Origin: CAWCUK01 sp963798775
GTDB lineage: Bacteria; Bacteroidota; Ignavibacteria; Ignavibacteriales; Ignavibacteriaceae
Direction: 5' to 3'
Assembly (NCBI GenBank): GCA_963798775.1
Contig: CAWCUK010000002.1
Span: 1-64,000 of the forward strand
DNA length: 64,000 nucleotides
Made by a program: the position numbers and the translations under genes. Positions 46,844 through 56,293 of the stretch are shown here, piece by piece. Below the pieces are notes generated by a model. That model was not told where the DNA came from. It made no database searches and saw only the letters and a program-made list of their open reading frames with translations. Numbering within the stretch: position 1 is the stretch's first letter; each line of letters begins with the position of its first letter.

Positions 46844-47902
46844 AAAAGTAATTGTAAACTTAGTCCCTTCATTAACTTTGCTTTTCACATCAATTTTGCC
46901 CCCCAAACTTGTAATATGATTTTGTACTAAGTAAAGTCCAATTCCTTTACTGTCTTTATTATTGTGAAAAGTTTGGTGAAGCCCGAAGATTTTATCTTTT
47001 ACCTCATTCATATTAAAACCTAAACCATTATCTGTAAAGATAAGTTGTATAGTACCGTTTATTTTTTTTGATACTATGGAGATTTCCGGAGGAACTCCGC
47101 GTCTGGAATATTTAATAGAATTTGTGATCAAATTAAGCAGAATACTTTCCATATAAGCTTTATTAAATTCAACTTTATCAATTTCAGTAAAATTTGTGGT
47201 AATTTTAACTTTTGAAGTTTGTATTAATGAGATAATAGATTTTAATACAGCAGATAAACTTTCATTAAACTCGACTTCTTCAATATCAACGGGCGCGTAA
47301 AGTTTTTCACTTAAAGTATCTACATAATTATTTAAGGTTTTCTTAATATATTTACCCGATGATTTTAATATCTCAATTAGTTCAATAGTTTCCTCGTCGT
47401 TATTTAAGGAAGTATCAATTAATTCTAAACCTGTAAGTAAATTATTAACAGGCGATCTTAAATCATGAGAAGTTGTATAAGATAATTGTTTTAAATCTTT
47501 ATTTACTTTAGTAAGATTTAGAAGAAGTTCACTTCTTTCTTCTTCAAGTTTTTTTCGATGGGTAATATTTTTTGCTATCGCAAAAATTACTTGTTCGCTT
47601 TCCACCGGTAAGGATGTCCACGATAACCAAATTATTTCTCCGTTTTTTGAAATATATCTATTTTCAAAATTATAAAGAGGTTTTGATCTTGTTAGATCAC
47701 CACGGACAAGCGATGTAATATCTTTGTCTTGATGATAAACAAAATCGTTTATTGGTTTGGAATATAATTCCTCAAATGAATATCCTAATGTATTCGAAAC
47801 CGCGGCGTTTACCTTTTTAAAATAACCGTCATAACCCGCAATACATAATAAATCCGGTGATATTTCAAAAAACAGTTCATATTTATATTCTTTATCGTCC
47901 AT
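46826..47902 (-). CDS. PAS-domain sensor histidine kinase
   Basis: 358 residues. An N-terminal PAS domain (FFEISPDLLCIAGYDGYFKKVN to FAIAKNITHRKK, about 10-117) precedes a HisKA helix with SYTTSHDLRSPVNNLL (His146). The ATPase domain has LLNLITNSIKYS (N box), FTDNGLGF (G1) and SKGIGLYLVQNHITSLGG (G2). No transmembrane segment, so cytoplasmic. No response regulator is adjacent. Confidence 0.92.
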   Translation of the reverse strand: MDDKEYKYELFFEISPDLLCIAGYDGYFKKVNAAVSNTLGYSFEELYSKPINDFVYHQDKDITSLVRGDLTRSKPLYNFENRYISKNGEIIWLSWTSLPVESEQVIFAIAKNITHRKKLEEERSELLLNLTKVNKDLKQLSYTTSHDLRSPVNNLLTGLELIDTSLNNDEETIELIEILKSSGKYIKKTLNNYVDTLSEKLYAPVDIEEVEFNESLSAVLKSIISLIQTSKVKITTNFTEIDKVEFNKAYMESILLNLITNSIKYSRRGVPPEISIVSKKINGTIQLIFTDNGLGFNMNEVKDKIFGLHQTFHNNKDSKGIGLYLVQNHITSLGGKIDVKSKVNEGTKFTITFKKPTT

Positions 47903-48007
47903 TTATTTTAAACCTAAATTTTACCGTTTAATATTTCTGCCCATCCGGTTGGAAAACTTATACTTTACGAAAATTGGGAAATTAAAAGATCCTTAATTTA
48001 GAAAATT

Positions 48008-48865
48008 TTATTCAAGCCCCAAATACTCGGTAGTAGTTTTAAATTTAAGCAGTTTTTCCAATTTTTCTTTTAACTGATCTTTTGCCGGCATAGCTTGTTT
48101 AAAAATTGATTTGTCTTTAGTAAAATCGAAAACTCTTACGTCTAAAATTTCAGGACGAACATAAATATCAGGCTCTAAAAATTTTATTTTCTGCTGGGAA
48201 ATAGAATGCTGCATTATTTGATATGTAGAAAAAACAGATTCAAAAGTCGGTGGATATTGTTTGCCGTTGCCGGTTTTATACGCCGAAACATCTATCGCGA
48301 TAGTTATATCGCAGTCTTTTTTGATAATATCGTAGGGAAGCGGATTCACAGCGCCGCCGTCAATTAAAATTTTATTATTAATTCTTGTTGGTGTAAATAA
48401 ACCCGGTAAAGAATAACTTGCTTTTACTGCCGGCAATAATTTCCCGGATGTAATTACAACTTCCTCCTTTTCCCAATAATCGGTGGCAACTATTCTTAGC
48501 GGTATTTTAAGTTCTTCAAATGTTGTTACTTTTATTTTGGACTGCAGGTAACTCTGGAATTTTTCTCCCTTAATTATTCCGGATTTTACAAACTGAGGAT
48601 CGAACATGGAGAGCATCTTTATAAAATCTGATTTTAATATAAAATCAAAAAATTTATCTTTTTGCGGATAAAGTAGAGTATGAAGTATTTCCTTCATTTC
48701 CTTTGAGTTAAAGCCCGCCGCGTAAAAAGCCCCGATAATTGAACCAATACTTGAACCGGCAATTATTGTTGGTTTCAATCCTAATTCTTCTAATGCCTCA
48801 ATCATCAGAATATGAGCGATTCCTCTCGCCCCGCCGCTGCCGAATGCAATTCCTATTCTATCCAT
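48008..48865 (-). CDS. Patatin-like phospholipase (RssA type)
   Basis: 285 residues. The oxyanion motif is FGSGGARGIAH, the nucleophile elbow GSSIG (Ser39) and the catalytic dyad partner Asp in LIDGGAVNPLP. These define bacterial patatin-like lipid acyl hydrolases. No signal peptide, so cytoplasmic or membrane-peripheral. The substrate is unknown. Confidence 0.9.
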   Translation of the reverse strand: MDRIGIAFGSGGARGIAHILMIEALEELGLKPTIIAGSSIGSIIGAFYAAGFNSKEMKEILHTLLYPQKDKFFDFILKSDFIKMLSMFDPQFVKSGIIKGEKFQSYLQSKIKVTTFEELKIPLRIVATDYWEKEEVVITSGKLLPAVKASYSLPGLFTPTRINNKILIDGGAVNPLPYDIIKKDCDITIAIDVSAYKTGNGKQYPPTFESVFSTYQIMQHSISQQKIKFLEPDIYVRPEILDVRVFDFTKDKSIFKQAMPAKDQLKEKLEKLLKFKTTTEYLGLE

Positions 48866-49054
48866 ATATTTTATATTTATTTTCGTTTCAATGTTTAAGT
48901 TTTCAGAATTAATTGAGTAGCAAATATTAAAAATACAAAGTAAATATTAACTACTTCAAGGTAATTAGAAGAATAACCGGAAAGATATATAGAATTGGAA
49001 GAATAATTCGCTTTAAATCGGTATCAAATGTAATTTTTAGAAATTTTGTATTAA

Positions 49055-50611
49055 CTATTTTTCAATTTTAAAAACAGAATCCAAAACAGTTCCGTCAACC
49101 CATTTTACAACGGCAACAACTTTATTTTTATTCACTTTCGGTTTGGCCGGAGCTCCGCCGCATATTTCATAAACTTCATCTCTAATTTCTTTTATTGTTT
49201 TTACCGGCAATGAAGAATTTTTCATCACTTTAATTAAATCTTTTCTTCTGGGGTTTATCGCTATGCCTCTTTCGGTAATAATCACATCCATCAATTCTCC
49301 GGGTCCGCATAGAGTTGTTACTTCATCAATTATAACCGGAATTCTATCCCGGAAAGACGGTATTGCAAAAATTGTGCATTTTGAATAAAGGCAATTCTGC
49401 CAACCGCCTATTCCGTGAAGTAGATAGCCGTCGCTGTGGCTGACTACATTCGCGTTAAAATTTATATCCACTTCGGTCGCGCCTAGAACTGCGGTATCTA
49501 CTATGGAAGCGAAATTTCCTTTCCCGTGAAAGTTATAGCTGGTAAAAGGACTTGTGTTAACATGGTTCGGATTTTCTCTCATACTTCTCACGCCTTCAAG
49601 ATCAAAGGTCTGGCCGTCAAGAATATAATCGGTTAATCCTTCCTCCAGAAGCTGTACAAGATATTTTGTGCTGCCGCCTCTTACAAATCTTGCTTTAATA
49701 TTTTTCGCTTTCATTCTTTCTTTTAGATAAAGAACAAAAGCAAGATTAGTTCCTCCTGCTCCGGCTTGAAATGAAAAACCGTCTTTCATTATTCCGGCTT
49801 CATCAATAAATTGAGCTACATATTCGGCAATTAAAAGTCTATCGGGAGATTTTGTTACTTCCGTTGTTCCGGAAACAATTTTAGATGAATCTCCCAGCGA
49901 ATCTATCTCCACAACATAATCAACATTATTTCCTTGTATCTGCCACGGCACGCATGGGAAGGGAATGAGATTATCCGTTACCACAATTACTTTATCGGCG
50001 TATTCTGAATCCGCAAGAGCAAAGCCGATTAAACCACTCGCCGATTTTCCGTTAACTCCGTTCGCGTTTCCGAAAGGATCAGCTGTAGGAGCAGCAATAA
50101 CCGCGATATCAATATGAACTTCGCCGTCTTGCACTGCTTGATATCTTCCGCCGTGTGAGCGGAGAACTCCGACGCCTTTCATTTTCCCTTCGGTTGTAAA
50201 TTTTCCCAACGGGCCGTTCATGCTTCCTTCAATATGATGAATTGTTCCATCTTCAAGATATTGAATTAAATGTTCGTGAACCGGGAATGAAGCAGTCGGA
50301 AACCAGCGGATATTTTTTATTCCCATTTGTTTAATCGTGTCGAATAAAAGATTAGTCAAAGCATCGCCGTTTCTTAAATGATGATGAGTTGAAATCGTCA
50401 TTCCGTTTTTCAGCCCGGCTTTCTTTAATGCTTCTTTTAAATTCTTAACAACTTTATTCCCGTCAAAAGGATAATCGATACAAGTTCTTACCGGAGGTTT
50501 TGCCTTTACTCCGTTTGGTTTATAATTATTAACTCCTTGAAAAGGAATTTGTTTTTCACCGTTTATTTCATCCGGAACAAGTCTGCCGGCGTAGTTTTTT
50601 ATTAATTTCAT
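49055..50611 (-). CDS. citF: Citrate lyase alpha subunit (citrate CoA-transferase)
   Basis: 518 residues, the usual length. Matching blocks are KNGMTISTHHHLRNGDALTN, NGPLGKFTTEG, RSHGGRYQAVQDGEVHIDIA, PTADPFGNANGVNGKSA, SFQAGAGGTNLAFVLYL, RGGSTKYLVQLLEEGL, TEVDINFNANVVSHSDG and ITERGIAINPRRKDLI. The subunit exchanges the acetyl group on the acyl-carrier protein for citrate. It is the last gene of a minus-strand operon and follows a broken CitD-CitE gene after about 306 bp. Confidence 0.94.
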   Translation of the reverse strand: MKLIKNYAGRLVPDEINGEKQIPFQGVNNYKPNGVKAKPPVRTCIDYPFDGNKVVKNLKEALKKAGLKNGMTISTHHHLRNGDALTNLLFDTIKQMGIKNIRWFPTASFPVHEHLIQYLEDGTIHHIEGSMNGPLGKFTTEGKMKGVGVLRSHGGRYQAVQDGEVHIDIAVIAAPTADPFGNANGVNGKSASGLIGFALADSEYADKVIVVTDNLIPFPCVPWQIQGNNVDYVVEIDSLGDSSKIVSGTTEVTKSPDRLLIAEYVAQFIDEAGIMKDGFSFQAGAGGTNLAFVLYLKERMKAKNIKARFVRGGSTKYLVQLLEEGLTDYILDGQTFDLEGVRSMRENPNHVNTSPFTSYNFHGKGNFASIVDTAVLGATEVDINFNANVVSHSDGYLLHGIGGWQNCLYSKCTIFAIPSFRDRIPVIIDEVTTLCGPGELMDVIITERGIAINPRRKDLIKVMKNSSLPVKTIKEIRDEVYEICGGAPAKPKVNKNKVVAVVKWVDGTVLDSVFKIEK

Positions 50612-50917
50612 TATTTGCTTTTTATTGATTATTTATTTCAAGTAGTTGAATTATAGGAATTAGTCATTAGTCATTTGTCATTAGTTACTAATTGTTTCCC
50701 GATAGTACCTTTATCAAAATTATTCCATTCATTAACTATCTTATAAACTTTGTCTGCTAGTTCCATTGATAAGGAATAAACATTTAATTCTTCAAGTTTC
50801 AAAAAATTGGCCTAAAATTATTTTTTAACCACAATGACTTAATGACCTTTAAATGACCACAATGACTTCTTAATGACCACAATGATTTAATGACATTTAG
50901 TGACTAAGAATGATTTT
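50612..50917. other. Low-complexity spacer between citF and the CitDE gene
   Basis: No gene is seen. Near-repeats of CACAATGACTTAATGAC type occur at about 50830-50900, and TTAGTCATTTGTCATTAG lies near 50660-50690. Similar phrases occur at 25228-25260. Confidence 0.5.
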
Positions 50918-52122
50918 TCAATTTCGTTTGTTAATCTTCGCGAGATGAATAACTTTTTCCGCCCTCTTAACCACCGGTGCGTCAATCATTTTACTTCCAA
51001 GAGAAACTACTCCCGAACCTTTTTTTTCGCTTCTTCGTAAGCTGCTACTATTTTTTTTGCTTTATCTATTTCTTCTTCCGTGGCGCAAATGCTTCATGTA
51101 CAACCGGAATTTGCCTTGGATGAATGCATCCTTTTCCTTCAAAGCCTAAAGATTTTGCTTCTAGCACGCTTGCTTTTAATCCTTCCATATCACTTACATC
51201 GGAAAAGACAGTGTCTATTGCTTGTATTCCCGCTGCCTTCGCGGCGTTTACCAGCATCAATCTCGCGAATAAACTTTCCTTTCCTTCATTTGTTCTTTGT
51301 GTTCCGAGATCGGCCGTATAATCTTCCAGCCCAATTGCAAGCGCGCAATTTCGTTTTGATGCCGATGCTATTTCATAAGCTTTTAATGTACCGAGCGCGC
51401 TTTCAATAATCGGCATGAAGAAAATATCATTCTCTACTTTATGCTTTTCTTTCAGCTCGTTAACTTTTTCTTCCACGAGTTTTACTTGTTCTGCCGATTC
51501 ACATTTAGGAATAAGTATTACATGAACATTATGAGGAACTATAAATTTAAATCATCCAATCCGCGGGGAAGTTGATTTATCCTTACCATTCTTTCCGCGC
51601 CGTAAAAATCAACTGAACGAAGAGCGTTGCGGACGAGAAGCTGCGCTGCTTCTTTTTCTGCCGGAGCTACACTGTCTTCTAAATCAAGAATTATTCCGTC
51701 CGGTTTGTGGAGCCCCGCGTTAACAAAAAATTTAGGCTCATTGCCGGGAAGATACAATCTGCTTCTTCTTAGTTTATCTTTTGAAGTTTTATAGTTGTTT
51801 TTTTTATTGAAAGGAAGAAGGAATTCTTTATCGTTTTCCGGGAATAATTTCTTTACCGCGTGTTCAAATCGTGCCGCTATTACAAAGGGAAGCGCGCCTT
51901 TATCCTCAAAATATATTTTCGCGTTTTCTATTTCGAAGAATCCGCACATTTCAATAATTTGTTCTTTAATTTTATCGCCGTATAAATCTTTTACTTTCCC
52001 TTCGATAACAAGTTTTATTCCGCCGGATTATTTGTAAGCTCAATTTCAAAATAACAATCGGAGCGGACTTTTTCTCCCCGTTTGCCTGCTGAGGATGTTT
52101 TAGTATTTACAGTATTTTTCAT
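50918..52122 (-). pseudogene. Citrate lyase acyl-carrier / beta subunit fusion (CitD-CitE), frame broken about four times
   Basis: Read across frames from the ATG at 52122 the protein would be about 400 residues. The first 90 are CitD-like: SSAGKRGEKVRSDCYFEIEL carries the Ser that holds the phosphoribosyl-dephospho-CoA group, and IYFEDKGALPFVIAARFEHA matches the CitD core. Then comes CitE (HpcH/HpaI fold): SRLYLPGNEPKFFVNAGLHK, DGIILDLEDSVAPAEKEAA, FMPIIESALG, CALAIGLEDYTADLGTQRTN and GFEGKGCIHPRQIPVVHEAF. Shifts fall near 52025, 51548, 51085 and 50990, each fixed by one base. The protein sequence around them is well conserved, so either a recent knockout or local consensus errors. Confidence 0.85.
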
Positions 52123-52238
52123 TTTTATTTTGTAACTATTTCTTTTTTATTAACATTTAAATCGGACATAAATTCATTAGCATTTAAAGATTTCACAGTT
52201 AAAAATCATCTCTTTAATTTCTTTTTGTCTTTCCGGTG

Positions 52239-53582
52239 TTAACAGTTTATTTGAAAGGCTTCGAACTTGTTATCCAAATCTTCAATCGTCATAGGTTCTC
52301 TCGGATCTCCTTTCGGATATTCAAGATATTCTGAAAATTCTCTGCCGTCTTTAGTTTTTACTACAACTTTAGAGGGTTGTTTTGCGGGAAACATTTTTTC
52401 AAATTCCAATGACGGTTCACCTTTTATTTTATCTATTACTTCCCAAATTCTCGGGTCTTTTAATTTTCCATCTGAAAAAGATTGAGTAGTTATTTTATGA
52501 TCGACTAAAGCTGCCGCAATGCAATAGGGAAGGGAATGATCCGCGGTTTCTCGTGATTCCGGACGATATTTATGGGGATCAAAAAGTATATCAAAGGCTT
52601 GAGCTGAAGTTGTTAAAGTAACAGATTCAATTTGATCATAAGAAATATTATTTTTTGTAACCGCGTTTAAAGTCGCGGAAATATGAGTATGCGTTAACGC
52701 TTCTGTCGGAAATGCTTTCATTCCGCATTGAAGAATTTTATAAGATTCTCCGAGACCGCCGATTAATTTTTCGATATTCCATTTCCATTCTGTTTCCGCG
52801 TCTCTTCCTTTCATTTTAACAGACTCTACTTTTTCTTCTTTAACATTGTAACCGAGGAAGCAATCCATAAATCCTTCTTTTCCTTCAAACACAGCTTCTG
52901 TTCCGGAAAAACCTTTCTTCGCCATTAAAGCGGCAAAAACTCCGGATTGAACAGCCATCGGGTCTACGGTATTTTTCATCATAGTTAGTTTACCCGCCGT
53001 GGGACAGCCGATTGTATGGTTATGGCTGCCATTAATTCCAATAGCGTTTACCATTTCATCAACAGTTAAACCAAAAACTTTTCCCGCAACAATAGGAGAA
53101 ACAAACTGTGTTAATGTTGCGTGATGCCATTTCCTTTCCCGTATTCCTGGAACCGCAAATTCGCATAAACGCTGTTCAAATTCATACGCAAGAACAATTG
53201 CGGTAATTACATCTTTCATAGAAGCGCCGGTTACTTCGCCTGTTGTAAGCGCGGCGGGAATAAGATCGGAAGGATGTGATGGATCTTCTTTCCAATAAAT
53301 ATCGTTAAAATCGAGCGCGCGAATCATCAATGAATTTATTAGGGTTGCGTTAACGGCGGGAATTTTATCCCCGAATCCGATTAAAGTTGCTTCTTCTTTT
53401 CCGCCCATTTCTATATAAATATTCCGGAGTATATTTACATCTTTTGTATGATATCCGCCAAACGCGCAGCCGATTGAATCGTATAAATATCTTTTTACTT
53501 CATTGATTACTTCTGAAGGAAGATCTTCAAATTCCAGATTTACGGCAAATTCCGCAATCTGGCGAGAGATTGATTTGTTCAT
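52239..53582 (-). CDS. MmgE/PrpD family protein
   Basis: 447 residues covering the whole family: SRQIAEFAVNLEFEDLPSEV, YDSIGCAFGG, NSLMIRALDFNDIYWKEDPS HPSDLIPAAL, INGSHNHTIGCPTAGKLTMM, QSGVFAALMAKKGFSG and CGMKAFPTEALTH. The family includes 2-methylcitrate dehydratase and cis-aconitate decarboxylase; several members act on citrate-like acids. It lies between the aconitase-type and CitDE genes in one operon, so it probably acts on a tricarboxylate. Confidence 0.9.
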   Translation of the reverse strand: MNKSISRQIAEFAVNLEFEDLPSEVINEVKRYLYDSIGCAFGGYHTKDVNILRNIYIEMGGKEEATLIGFGDKIPAVNATLINSLMIRALDFNDIYWKEDPSHPSDLIPAALTTGEVTGASMKDVITAIVLAYEFEQRLCEFAVPGIRERKWHHATLTQFVSPIVAGKVFGLTVDEMVNAIGINGSHNHTIGCPTAGKLTMMKNTVDPMAVQSGVFAALMAKKGFSGTEAVFEGKEGFMDCFLGYNVKEEKVESVKMKGRDAETEWKWNIEKLIGGLGESYKILQCGMKAFPTEALTHTHISATLNAVTKNNISYDQIESVTLTTSAQAFDILFDPHKYRPESRETADHSLPYCIAAALVDHKITTQSFSDGKLKDPRIWEVIDKIKGEPSLEFEKMFPAKQPSKVVVKTKDGREFSEYLEYPKGDPREPMTIEDLDNKFEAFQINC

Positions 53583-53606
53583 AATTACCCTGATATTATT
53601 ATCTTT

Positions 53607-55574
53607 TTATAATTTTTCTTTCACCCAATTTTCTAGTCCGCCGACAATGATTAATTCTTGCGCGGCTTCTCCAACCGGCGCAATTATATATTCTTTATTA
53701 CTAAACGAAATTGATGATTTTATAAAATCGATTTTTATTTTTGATTTTGTATCGACAGTTAATCTATTTTTTCCGTATTTCATTTTTAAATCAGTAATTA
53801 ACTGCGGACATTCAACAAGAAGAATTCCGTTATTCAAAGCATTACGTTTATAAGTTTCATTAAAAGATCCGGCAATTACTAATTTTATTCCTTTATATTT
53901 TAATGCCGTTGCGGCTTGTTCTCTTGAACTTCCTGTGCCGAAATTAAAACCTCCCGCCAATACATCTCCTTCTTTTGCAATATGAACAAAATCGGGATCA
54001 TAATTTTCCATAACTACTTTTGCCTGCTGATCGGGAGTAAAATCATCAAGGTAAGTATATTTGCCGGGATAAATTCCGTCGGTGTTTAAATTATCCTGAT
54101 AACAGAACAGCAAATCTCCTTCTACCTTTTCCGGAAATCCTTGAAGAATATTTACTTTTACTTTATGTCCGTTCGATCTTTTATTCGATCTTATATCCGC
54201 GTAAATATTGGCGGGGCTATATTCCCACGCGTAATCAATTTTACCGGATATCGCTGAAGCAGCCACCACGGCGGGTGAAGCTAAATATGCTTCTGCCTTT
54301 GGAGAACCCATTCTCCCTTTAAAGTTTCTGTTTGTCGCTGATATTCCGACTTCACCATCTTCTAATAATCCTTCGCCTAAACCGATACAAGGCCCGCATC
54401 CTGGAGGTAGCGGAATAGCGCCGGCTTGAATTAATGCCTGCCAATCGCCCCGTTTTTCACTTTCGGCCTGTACCTCGCTTGAAGCTGCGGCTATATAAAA
54501 ATCTACTCCGGAGGCTACATGTTTTCCTCTTACTATTGAGGCGGCTTCGGCTATATCTTCAACTCGACTGTTGACGCAAGAAACTAGATACGCTTTATTA
54601 ATTTTAATTCCGCGAGATTTTATCTCCGAAAGGGAAGTAACTGTTTTAACAGTATTGGGCCCGGATACTGAAGGCTGAATGGAAGTTAAGTCAATAATTA
54701 ATTCTTTATTATAAAAAGCGTCTTCATCTGCTTTAGGAATATGATTTTCCAGTTTAGAAATTCTTTTGTCATTTAATCTTGGATGATTTCCTTTTCCGTC
54801 GCTGTCGGATGGAACGCCGGCTAAACCTCGTTCTTTAATATACTCCGCTCTCTGTTTTAGCCATACAATAGTTTTTTCATCTATTGGGAAAACTCCGGCT
54901 AATGCGCCCCATTCGGTAGTCATATTTGCAATAGTTAATCTTTCATCCACACTTAAAAATTCAATTCCGTTTCCCGTAAATTCAATTGCGTGATTTAAAA
55001 CTTCATCATTGTTAAAAAATCCGCAAAGAGCGATTATTAAATCTTTACCGGTAACGCCTTTTCTTAATCTTCCTTTTAATGTAACTTTTGCTATCGGCGG
55101 AACCTGCCACCAAGTTCTTCCTGTTGCCCAAATAGCGGCCGCGTCTGTACGAACTATCGGAGTTCCCAAACATCCTAGACCTCCGTACATGTTACAATGA
55201 CTATCTGAGGCCACAACCATTGTTCCCGGAAAAGCGTAACCTTCCTCGCACATAATTTGATGTCCGATTCCTCTTCCCGCGGGATAAAAATCGGCGCTCA
55301 TTTCTTTTGAGAATTTTTCTATCTTCCGATACTTTTCTAAATTTTTTTCACTTTTATCTTGAACATTATGATCGAGAGTATGAACAACTTGACGCGGATC
55401 CTTAAATTTTTTCGCACCGATTGATTTAAATTTTGACATCACCGCGCCGGTATTATCGTGTGTCATTACATAAGCAGGTTTAACCGAAAGATAATCACCG
55501 CTTTTAACCGGATGATTATTTTTTAATCCAACCGCGAATTCTTGCGCGATTTTTTCAACTAAAGTTTGTCCCAT
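53607..55574 (-). CDS. Aconitase/homoaconitase-family hydro-lyase, fused subunits
   Basis: 655 residues. The iron-sulfur cysteines are in YLVSCVNSRVEDIAEA and LPPGCGPCIGLGEG. The other landmarks are THDNTGAVMSKF, HTLDHNVQDKSEKN, ASDSHCNMYGGLGCLGTPIV, and, in the C-terminal swivel domain, FGTGSSREQAATALKYKGIKLVIAGSF. Small and large subunits are fused in the order large-small. Similarity of the HCNMYGG and WATGRTWWQVPP segments is to homoaconitase-type enzymes, so the substrate could be homocitrate, isocitrate or methylcitrate; the operon partners favour citrate/isocitrate. Confidence 0.88.
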   Translation of the reverse strand: MGQTLVEKIAQEFAVGLKNNHPVKSGDYLSVKPAYVMTHDNTGAVMSKFKSIGAKKFKDPRQVVHTLDHNVQDKSEKNLEKYRKIEKFSKEMSADFYPAGRGIGHQIMCEEGYAFPGTMVVASDSHCNMYGGLGCLGTPIVRTDAAAIWATGRTWWQVPPIAKVTLKGRLRKGVTGKDLIIALCGFFNNDEVLNHAIEFTGNGIEFLSVDERLTIANMTTEWGALAGVFPIDEKTIVWLKQRAEYIKERGLAGVPSDSDGKGNHPRLNDKRISKLENHIPKADEDAFYNKELIIDLTSIQPSVSGPNTVKTVTSLSEIKSRGIKINKAYLVSCVNSRVEDIAEAASIVRGKHVASGVDFYIAAASSEVQAESEKRGDWQALIQAGAIPLPPGCGPCIGLGEGLLEDGEVGISATNRNFKGRMGSPKAEAYLASPAVVAASAISGKIDYAWEYSPANIYADIRSNKRSNGHKVKVNILQGFPEKVEGDLLFCYQDNLNTDGIYPGKYTYLDDFTPDQQAKVVMENYDPDFVHIAKEGDVLAGGFNFGTGSSREQAATALKYKGIKLVIAGSFNETYKRNALNNGILLVECPQLITDLKMKYGKNRLTVDTKSKIKIDFIKSSISFSNKEYIIAPVGEAAQELIIVGGLENWVKEKL

Positions 55575-55728
55575 TTTATACCTCGTTTTTTTAAGGAAGA
55601 CGATAGACGTCGTTTGGGAAACAATAAAGATAAAAATGTCTAATCATCTTTAATGATTATATAATATGCAAATCATTACCTTTTTTGAAGAAATGGTCTG
55701 CATATTCGTTTAAATAAAAAATTATTTC

Positions 55729-56262
55729 CTATGCTTTAAAAGGATCAAAACTGACGAAATCGGCGTGATGTACAATTATGGATTCCACAGTCCTTTTTCC
55801 TAAATCACCTTCTTTAGAATGTGTAGCAATTATATGCTGAACTTCCGGCGGAATTCCAAAACTATCGGCTACGGCTAAACCGCTGAACGGGTGCCTGACC
55901 AATTTTCCGGCATCGCTTGTTGAAAGTTTTCCGTCTTTAATTTCATATTCAAGTAATTTCCCGACATCAATTAGAATGGCTCCGGCAATTAAAATATCCA
56001 TATTTATTTTTATCTCATCACCAAAATTTTTCTTCATAATATTTGCCATCTCAACGGCAAGATGAACGGCGGTTCGCTTATGGGTCATAAAAGAAATATT
56101 ACAATCTTTTAACAGAAGAGAAAAGGGAATAGTTTTTAAATCGTCGGGAGCCAAAACACTTTTTTCAGCGGCATAAACCCAGCAGTTTAAAACTTTCTCT
56201 CTTAAAGTTTCGTCTTTTATCCAATTAATTTCCGGCCAAAGTTCAAGAACTTTATCTTTCAT
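55729..56262 (-). CDS. HD-domain protein with an altered HD dyad
   Basis: 177 residues with the helical layout of HD phosphohydrolases: HKRTAVHLAVEMANIM, then AGAILIDVGKLLEY, VRHPFSGLAVADSFGIPPEV, HIIATHSKEG and IIVHHADFVSFD. The usual HD of the metal site is ID here (codon ATT). Other conserved His residues remain. It may use another His or be catalytically dead. It lies between the aconitase and isocitrate-dehydrogenase-type genes, a position suggesting a role tied to this pathway; the substrate is unknown. Confidence 0.75.
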   Translation of the reverse strand: MKDKVLELWPEINWIKDETLREKVLNCWVYAAEKSVLAPDDLKTIPFSLLLKDCNISFMTHKRTAVHLAVEMANIMKKNFGDEIKINMDILIAGAILIDVGKLLEYEIKDGKLSTSDAGKLVRHPFSGLAVADSFGIPPEVQHIIATHSKEGDLGKRTVESIIVHHADFVSFDPFKA

Positions 56263-56293
56263 TTTTCAAACCTTTTTAATTAAACATAATTTT

